Origin: Chromobotia macracanthus
Lineage: Eukaryota > Chordata > Actinopteri > Cypriniformes > Botiidae
DNA length: 64,000 bases
Direction: 5' to 3'
Assembly: GCA_036877525.1 (NCBI GenBank)
Contig: JAZGTH010000019.1
Coordinates: forward strand, 5,460,501-5,524,500
Position 1 is the stretch's first letter. Every line of letters starts with the position of its first letter. The notes under the pieces were generated by a model. The model was not told the DNA's origin and did not search any database. It saw only the letters and a list, made by a program, of their open reading frames with translations. A program made the position numbers and the translations under genes. Of this stretch, positions 56,423-64,000 are shown one piece after another.

Positions 56423-56639
56423 CCCCCCCCAAACAAATGGGGGGGAATTTCTTTTTTTTTTTTTTTGGTTTTTGGGGGTTGGAAAAAAAAAAAAAAAAAA
56501 ACCTTTTCCCCCCCCTTTTTTTCCCTTTTTTTTTTTTTTTTAATAAAAAAAAAAAAAAAAAAAAAAACTTCCCCCTCTTCTTTTTTTTTTTTTTTCCCAA
56601 CATTTTTTTTTTTTTTTTTTTTATATAAAAAAAAAAAAA
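56423..56639. other. Homopolymer-only block, probably a sequencing or assembly artefact
   Basis: For 217 bp nearly every base belongs to a run: C8, G7, T15 or more, A19, C8, T7, T18, A23, T15, T22, A13. Natural microsatellites do not alternate all four homopolymers this way. The flanks are ordinary unique sequence. Lys/Phe-only open frames on both strands here are meaningless. Confidence 0.85.
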
Positions 56640-57539
56640 TGCATTTTTGTCCCATGCTATTTTAGCCTTGATACCCCAAATACGTGTCTGTATTTCTGCT
56701 ATTGCTCCAGGCTCTGTTGGGGTTTTACTTATAAAATGCTTTTCAATTCTATCGTTGTCTTGTTTTGCCTTTTTAAGTGTAATTGCTGTTGAAATGTCCC
56801 AGTGGAACAGGGTGATATAAGGATTATGCGTCTACAGAAGACAGATTTGGACAGGACCCCAAAGAAAGATTGGATAAAAGCTTTGTGAAATGGTGGTATG
56901 TTCTTGAAGAAGTGTTTCAATGGACCTGGAAAAAGGACAAACGTGTCTTCAAAATTAACAAAAATGCCATCTGGAATATGTTCATAACATTGTAACTCCC
57001 ATTGAAAATGAATGCGATTGTGTCGCTTTGTCCCCAGCGGTGTGAACAGGCTTTTAAATTTATGCTAATTTTAATAATCTTCATCACTGTGTTAAAGTAA
57101 CAAAAGGCTACTGAGAATCATCATTCATCATTGACAATATGATAAATTACAAAATAGTGTAATTTATTATTTTGTGCATCACTAAACTCCTCCCTCTCGC
57201 AGTGATTTGTGGGTAATATGAGGCATTAGAGCATGCATGGCTGTGCAGTTTTTTTTTTCCACTTATCCTAAAGTTGTAAATCTGTTTAAGAATTGGGAAG
57301 CGGCCTGTCGAATCAAATGCATTTCCTATTTATTTCTTTTGATTTCTAATCTTGGACGCCTTCCACCAAATGGTGCGAGTTACATACAGCAACTAAGAAT
57401 GAAGTGGTGAAGGGTGTCTGAACATTAATAACCGCACTAATGTCACCCGTCGCTGTCTGACTCCCAATAAAAGCAACATGCAACATGTCTTTAAAGCATC
57501 ACTGATTGATCATTACCTGCATTTCAACGCTAAATCATT

Positions 57540-58650
57540 GCGGTTGTGTCGGAGCACCGTCCCCTCACATTGATCTCCAGCACTCAGCAGTCAGCCTGAC
57601 CTAGAATCGCGACTTACAATATGGACTGAACCATCCGGACGCATCAAAGCGGGGGAGGCGGGCACACATCAGCCGTACAGCGCTCGTTTCTGATGGAGGA
57701 AGCCATGTTAGTGCCGTGAGCTATTTAATCCCTTCTCCTACATTTCTCGCCGCCTGACAGATTTCATAAGGAAAACGTCTGACTATCACGTTTTGGGGAC
57801 CGCGAAGCGTCTTTAAAGCCCCGCCGGCGAAATCGGACACCCCCGCGTGTTGTTCGGCGTTCGACGATCGAAGCGCACACTTTTCACCGGGATAATATAG
57901 CGGCTTTTCCCAACCGCTGTAAAGGCAATCAATCCAAGGAATGGAGGAAATTCCTTGAGCGTTTCACGGAGCATCCTTTGTTTGCGTGTCAATGAAAGCA
58001 TTAAAGCAAGCACGACGACACATACCGGTCGTGTCGTTACACGGTCGATTAACAAACGCGTAGCCCTACAAGTGGTTTGATATATTGCGTGTGAGAACCG
58101 ACGCGGATTCGCGTCAGATATCTTTGCGTTGCAACACCGATTATTATTTGATCCATTGCTATTTTTAACATCATGATCTAACCGGCGCTGCAAATACACT
58201 GCGGACCTTAAAACCTTTTGCAACCATTTTTTAAAAGCGTGCATTGTGGCGGATCTCCAGGCTGCAGGATTTTAAGCCGTGTCTCTTTCTCTCTTTGGCC
58301 GGGAGCTTTATAAAACAGCTCCCCTCCCCCAAGCTTTGGCGAAACAGGAACAACTTCTTTGAGAGGGAGAAAAAGAGCTGCATGAGTTTGGGACGGCTCG
58401 GATCAGCCATGTACTGGTTTGTAGTCCGGAGCTGAGATTTCTTACACCCGTTTCTTGGTTATGCCTCGGATCGTCGTAACCCTTTGTTAACGAGACGGGT
58501 CGGGCATCCACGCGCTTGGTTTTTCTTTGGAAAATGGGATACCTCTAGGATTATAACTGGGAAAGCGCTCGCTTGTGGAATAACTTTTTTCTACCGAGAA
58601 TGGAATTCGCGGAGCTGCGACGGATCAGGCCCTGATTGTTTATGAATTGC
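57540..58650 (+). promoter_or_regulatory. CpG-rich promoter region of a downstream plus-strand gene
   Basis: G+C and CpG content rise sharply (CGCCGGCGAAATCGG, CGACGATCGAAGCG, GACGCGGATTCGCG) compared with both sides. A TATTTAAT stretch at about 57722 could act as a weak TATA element. The rise ends just before the splice donor at 58700, as expected for a promoter plus first exon. The minus-strand open frame of 143 codons inside it (58244-57813) is explained by GC-rich composition. Confidence 0.65.
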
Positions 58651-58700
58651 GAACGTAATGGGAAGTGTTTTATGGGGAATGTTTGCTGTTTTTACCATGG
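58250..58700 (+). other. Probable leader exon 1 of an unidentified gene
   Basis: The exon ends at a strong donor, ACCATGG|GTAAGA, at 58700. The start is not visible and 58250 is an estimate within the CpG-rich block. A short frame opens at ATG 58658 and runs through the donor. The downstream coding exons lie outside the window, so the product is unknown. Confidence 0.5.
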
Positions 58701-60727
58701 GTAAGATTTGTTTTGCTTTCGTTCCCTTTATCTCGCTGTACTTTTCGTGCATGCTCAATGGCCGGCCGCAAACACGTTTGGCTTCGCTCCCGTTGAATTC
58801 ATGCACTCAGGAAAGCCCAAACAGTATTTCATTTCGTTTGTTTTACCTCGCCCGAGTTTACATGTAGCCGCACATCGCGCATTTAGATGCACTTTAAATG
58901 AGACAAGTCTATGCAGTTTAGCTGGATAGTTTTTTTTTTTGTCTATCCTCAATATGCATTCACAGTAGGGCACGAACAACTTTGCGCAAATGCCATTGCG
59001 CTGGAGATGCTAAAGGAAAACTTGTCGTTTCCCTCCCGCCGTTTTTTCCTTCTTTTCCCCTCACGTAGCGTTTTTCCTCTTACACACACACACACAAATG
59101 CAACAGTGCACCAACTTCAAGCATTTCCCAAGCTATCCAGTTTCTGTCTTAAACCTAATCGCTTCCCAACTTTCCTCGCTTTATTGGACATCGTTGGGAG
59201 AATCCACCAGGTTACAAGGAAGTTCGTGAGGCCGCTGCATGTAGTTACTGTCCTCCATTGTTACATCAAACCATCATTTACGGTGCTGCTGGGAGCCTCG
59301 TTTCGAGACCTTGTAACCAACTACATGTATTGACGAAATGCAAAGCTGTTTTGTTGTGCATTGTTTTCTCTGTATGCAGGTATCTCAGTTCTGGCTGTTG
59401 TGCATGTTGGTTAAAGCTGCCCAGGCCTGCACACGGCGGGGTGCAGCACAAATGTGCAAAAACAAAACCGCATCCAAGGTGTTTTTGCATCTTATTCAGG
59501 AAGCTGTGGGAATGCATCTGTACAGGATGTGACCTCACTTGGGCATATCTTGCATGCTGACAATTTTCAAAACAAAGCTCACGCTTGCTGGCTGTGGTTT
59601 GCAGAGCATGGACGTGTAACTTGAAATGCTTTATTTGTAGCCATTGCAACCTCCGGTCACTTCGGTTTGAATGGTCAATGGCTGCGATGCCGTACACTGA
59701 TGTTGTATGTAGTGCGGTGAACCAAGACGATTGGCAATTTAGCTGTTTATTAGGTAGTATGAATTTACCATTATAAATTCATCTTATTTGTTAGAGCTGG
59801 TGGATGGTGGCTTACTGTCTTGTGTGTGACCAACGCACATTTAACCTAATCGGGAGTCAAGAGTAACAGGCACAGATTTGGTCCGAAAAGGTTTGGACTG
59901 CATTGCTAACAATATGCTGTTGAGACTAACAAATTACAGTGTCTCTCTTGGCCAGGGATGACCTTTAAAATATAAATACATTTTCTATTGAATCCCTTTA
60001 CATTTTTGCAGTGTAATTGCATACTATTTAGGAAGCCAGGGGGCAACCCCTTGATTAATGCACAACCATTATTATTCGAAATGCTCTTGCTGAGAACACA
60101 TTTAGCTTATATGCTTTATTATGCACCTACGAAATGCTCCCTGTGTGTAGACCAAGTGCGCTCACACAATGAAGTTTTTCTCCACTGCTGAAGATGCTGT
60201 TTATAAACCTTGAAGGTACCTTGCCAAACTGCTACACAGCCCCATATCAGACCTCAAGGAAATCTTACCCTGTTTTCCTTAGTAGTCCGTGTGTGTCTAT
60301 TTAGAGATCAGAATCCTTGTTTTACCTATCCACGGAGTGAGTCATGTAATTGGTGCCGTAGGTTTGGTTTCGTTGAGAAGTAGCATGTGGGGAAGTTCAT
60401 TAGAACGTTTGGGTGGGGGGAGACTGGTTCTTTGGTTCCTTGGATTTATTTTGGCAAGCGTTCTGTTTGTTTGGCTTCTGCTTCCCACAGCATTCAGCAA
60501 TAATGCTCAAGTGTTTGCCAGAGATCACTGTGCATAAGGAGAACAGTTAGAAGCCCAATTCACAAACTTTGAGGGATTTCTGAAACATGACTTACTGTGA
60601 TACCTCAGAGCCGCACACAACATCTACTGCCATCTGTAAATACTACGTGGCTTTGTGCAGGTTTGTGGTGTGACAACTTTTTTCTTGTTTCCACAGGTGT
60701 TTGGAAAGTGTCTGTGATCTCTTGAGC
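58658..60727 (+). CDS. Upstream open reading frame crossing the leader splice junction (23 codons)
   Basis: ATG at 58658 gives 14 codons reading MGSVLWGMFAVFTM in exon 1 (58658-58700). After splicing to 60697 it continues G VWKVSVIS and stops at TGA (60725-60727). A second in-frame ATG in a perfect ACCATGGG context lies right at the exon end. If the two exons are joined as predicted, this is a short upstream frame or micropeptide that could limit translation of the main product. It could also be the start of a different isoform that uses another acceptor. Confidence 0.35.
58701..60696 (+). other. Leader intron, no exon seen
   Basis: About 2 kb bounded by GTAAGA and TTGTTTCCACAG. Several open frames of 60-140 codons occur (for example plus 58911-59333), but none has domain content or consistent splice sites. 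Confidence 0.5.
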
Positions 60728-60858
60728 TCGCCGATTTAATTTCCGGAAGAAGAGGCGCACACAAATTAAGCCGCACGTTCAGATTTGCCGTGGGAATTAC
60801 TTGCACACTCCTCAGATGAGGGAGAACAGGAGATTGTGAAACCTGAGGGGTGTTCAAG
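60697..60858 (+). other. Non-coding leader exon 2 of an unidentified gene
   Basis: A good polypyrimidine tract and acceptor (TTTTTTCTTGTTTCCACAG) precede 60697, and a strong donor (CAAG|GTAAGATAA) follows 60858. All three frames contain stops, so the 162-bp exon is untranslated apart from short upstream frames (one is ATGAGGGAGAACAGGAGATT then GTGA). It has higher GC and CpG than its flanks. Confidence 0.65.
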
Positions 60859-63800
60859 GTAAGATAACTTTCAAAATAGACACGCAGTCATGTCTCGCAC
60901 AGATCTAAACGACAGGAATGCAAATAAGTTATTTTGATGGGTTTAAAATCAGTTTTGCTTTTTAATTATGTAAGCCGTTTTATTTGATGATGTGACTGCT
61001 AGCCCCACACTGTTTGTGCTATGACTATAAATGATGCCTGCAACTAGCTGAGGTGTGCTATCATGTTTGTTTATGCATTCAGTCCAGCAGATTTCACCTG
61101 GTGGAAGATAAAATGGGTGAATATTTACAGATCTCAATATTGTAGAAACATACGGTCGGCTCTTTTGACTATTGTCAGTAAATAACTTCCCAGAACTCCT
61201 TAGCAACTACATCAGCAACATGCTGAAACCTCTCTGTTTAAAGAGCTTTAGAACGCCTTAATTTTACACCGTAGTTTTAAAGTGCTGATTTTTGCGCAGG
61301 AAAATATTATGCATGTTTTAAAAAAAAAAAAATCAAGTTAATGTAAGTTAATGCATTATCTATGCATTTCATAGGTCTGCGTTTAATATTGCATGTTTCA
61401 CAGGTGCAAATATTTAGGGAGTTCTGTATTGAGGGCTTAGATGTAATTGTGGTACGCCCATAGGTGACTGATACTGACAACTTTTTGTAGTTTAATGAAA
61501 GAAAGGAAAGAAATTTGTTTAATTTTTTCTAAAAGGACTAGATTGAAATCTCAAACATGTAGACAAAACTGGTTTTGTTTCCTTGTCTTTGAGGAGCTCA
61601 TATTGAATAGTTACCTAGTAGAATTGAGTGTTTCTAAAGGTTAGTATATTGTAAGTAAATAAAGTGACCCACTTTCACAGTGAACCACTTTCACTCAGAA
61701 CAGATAAATGCCAGGAGAACTCGAGGCCTTTTTCTGTTTACTTTGTTCACCTTCAACAGCAAGTGATCTGAATCTGTTTTTTTCAAGAGAGTGTGAACAC
61801 CCTTAAGAGTGTTTTGTACTGGTTTGGAGTTTGTGTGTTGGAGTTGTGTGTGACTGTGTTTTGAAGCCAGATTTTTTTGTGTGTATGTATAGGTGTAATA
61901 ATCTATTAATCTGGATCAATGTATTGGTGTGATGCATATTTTGTAATGTGTACACACCTTTGTGACATTCATGGCAACCACTTCTATGCACATTCCAATC
62001 AGAGTGCCTTTGCAGTTAGGCCTGAAGATTAATCTGAAATGTTTCAAAATTCATCCGAAAAATGTTGACCAAAAACCCAAATGTATGTTTTACATAACAT
62101 GGAAGCAAACAAGCAGGGTGCTTGTATGAAATCAGCCAGTTTCTTCTGGAGAAATGCTGTTTGCATGTGCAAATGTAGACTGTGTGCTTTCGATGCTTTT
62201 CAGAATGAGTTAAATGGTGAAATTTAACTTGTAGCCTTAGTCATTAACAATCACTTGCATCAGAATTACAGCAGTTATGATTGCAGCAGGACGTTGATAG
62301 ATGATATGATATCCTTTTCTGTTAATTTACACGAAATCACTGTGGGTGTTTTGCCTCATGTTCTTTGGTTGTCATTAAATGTTTCTTTGTTAAAGAGTTG
62401 TGAAATAACCATTGAACATCTGACATGCTGATGGGATGGAGTTAAGATGCTTCACTCGTGCAGACTGACCTTACTGCACAGACTAAATGCGTTCTAAGTA
62501 AATTCAGAGCAGATGTGTGCATTTGTGCTCACATTGTGTCATTTACCTTGGAGCGCTATCAAAAACTAAACCATGAGTTACCCTGTTGTTTTGAACATGG
62601 TACCTTGGCAATATCATGACTGTCTGAGCATGCATTATAATATTGTCATTTTTTTTAGATACCTCGAGCATTATAGCTAAATACTAAAGGGATTTTGTGT
62701 GTAAGGCCTAGTTTTTTTTGTAGCCATTTACTAAGTCAGCAAGTGTGTGGTGCCTAGTATTTTAAATTCTGTTCTAGTAAGGCAGTGCAATTCAGCCTTA
62801 AAATGCAAAAAAAAATCTCGCCTGTGCAATGTTTTCTGTGCAGTGAAAAACATGCTGTAACCAAGATGGTCCATGAACTTGCATAATTATTTTTGTCTTC
62901 TGATGTTCTGCTTTTGTTCTGCTTATGTTTGATTTTTATGGCTCATAAGTATATTTCCATTACATTTGCATTTGTCCAAAGTGACTTCATGCGTATACAT
63001 TTGTGAATGTACATTCCCTAGGAATCAAACCTGTGACCTATGTGTCGCTTGCTGTGTGTTCTACCAGTTGAGCTACAGGGATGCAAAAGGAAGTTAATCA
63101 AAAGTAGAGAACTCATCGCACAAAGTGCAATGAAGATGAGGAAACGAGTGTACAAGCTTAAAATTAGAAGTTAGAACCCACTTAGAAACCACCTCGTACA
63201 TGAATACACTAAACACTTAGTACCATGGTGTTGTCATCTCATACCATCACTGTGCGGTTTCATAAACTTTTCCATAATTCTTTTAATGTTCGGCAGTGGA
63301 GTGCGGCTTGATCTACTAAAACAGTTCAGAAAATGCCTTGAAATTCAATTTGTAGTTTAGATGTCCAGATTAGAAGTTTGAGGATAGTGTTAATGTAATC
63401 ATTGTCTGTTCTGAGACACAATCTAGCAGCATTAAATCGACCCTCGCCAACTCTGTTAGCCAAATTGTGGCCTGGAGCAAATGAAAAGCGCAACCCTCAA
63501 TATCTATTAACCACATTTACACAACAGTGCAGTGCACACAGCGTCAAATCTTGAACATTTAATCGAGGACCATTTATATCAATATGAAAGGTTTTGAATG
63601 GCCATAAACTGAACATTGTTTCTTATTGGCCAACCAAAGTACTAATGGCATTTGTTTTAGCATCAGCAACAGTCCACACTGTACTTTGTCATTATTAAAA
63701 GTTAGATCAATGTTGCTGTTTTTTGAAACACAAATGACCCGGATTCTCTTTGTGTATTTGTATTTGCTCTCAGAGAGTGCTCTTAGTATGCTAGCGTTGT

Positions 63801-64000
63801 TAAATGCTAATCATGGCCGTTGGGTGCTGCGCTGCGGCAATAAGCCTTTTGGTCTCACGGTTTCTCACTGGTGACCAAGTAACCCTGTCCTGACACAGTC
63901 TCACTGGCTTCTCCCCTTCACAGATAGCCATCTGTCATCTCCTACAGCTGTCAGCCAGAGCTTTTTCATCTCCAAATGTTGAGCCATACTGACTTTTCTA
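60859..64000 (+). other. Start of a long intron, no coding exon found
   Basis: AT-rich DNA with one reverse-oriented SINE and no convincing exon. The gene's coding part must lie to the right of the window. Confidence 0.5.
62957..63083 (-). mobile_element. tRNA-derived SINE, reverse orientation
   Basis: Read on the minus strand: CCTGTAGCTCAACTGGTAGA (A box) and GGTTTGATTCC (B box) at tRNA-like spacing, then a tail with GTCACTTTGGACAAATGCAA ATGTAATG. Same family as the copy at 26648-26806. Confidence 0.8.

Noticed and set aside
56252..56665. Lys/Phe/Pro-rich open frames on both strands
   Set aside because: They run through the artefactual homopolymer block.
57813..58244. 143-codon minus-strand frame in the CpG-rich region
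   Set aside because: GC-rich DNA lacks stop codons by chance. There is no domain, and it lies opposite the probable leader exon.

Overview
This is vertebrate nuclear DNA, almost certainly from a teleost fish and most likely a cyprinid. Coding sequence comes in short exons with GT/AG junctions inside AT-rich DNA that is full of CA/GT, GA/CT and GATA microsatellites. The dispersed repeats are of types common in carp- and zebrafish-like genomes: tRNA-derived SINEs and a foldback element with 'TTCACCCTCATGTC...' arms. No bacterial-style operons, CRISPR arrays or phage genes are present, and most long open frames are chance frames, many of them in simple repeats.

Positions 1-10,070: the 5' part of intersectin-1 (itsn1) on the minus strand. 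Seven coding exons, joined exactly in phase, encode the first 225 residues (first EH domain and the start of the linker to EH2). A non-coding 5' exon and CpG island lie near 9.6-10.07 kb. The gene continues beyond position 1.

Positions 10,070-14,030: just upstream of itsn1 on the plus strand are the last two exons of a quinone-oxidoreductase-like gene (cryzl1-like). In mammals CRYZL1 lies head to head with ITSN1. Its other exons are not visible and the C-terminus looks frameshifted, so it is probably a decaying relic. A 44-bp minisatellite of about 19 copies follows, then the last two exons of an unrecognised gene on the minus strand.

Positions 15,300-16,471: a complete three-exon, 131-residue secreted cystatin-like gene (plus strand) with an altered inhibitory motif and only one of the two usual disulfides.

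Positions 16.5-57.5 kb: a gene-poor interval with SINEs, foldback elements, a possible Harbinger relic, two copies of an unnamed repeat, several satellites, one isolated exon-like segment, and a 217-bp homopolymer block that looks like an assembly artefact.

Positions 57.5-64 kb: a CpG-rich promoter and two non-coding leader exons of a plus-strand gene whose coding part lies beyond the window. The leader holds a short reading frame that crosses the first splice junction. The gene could not be identified.
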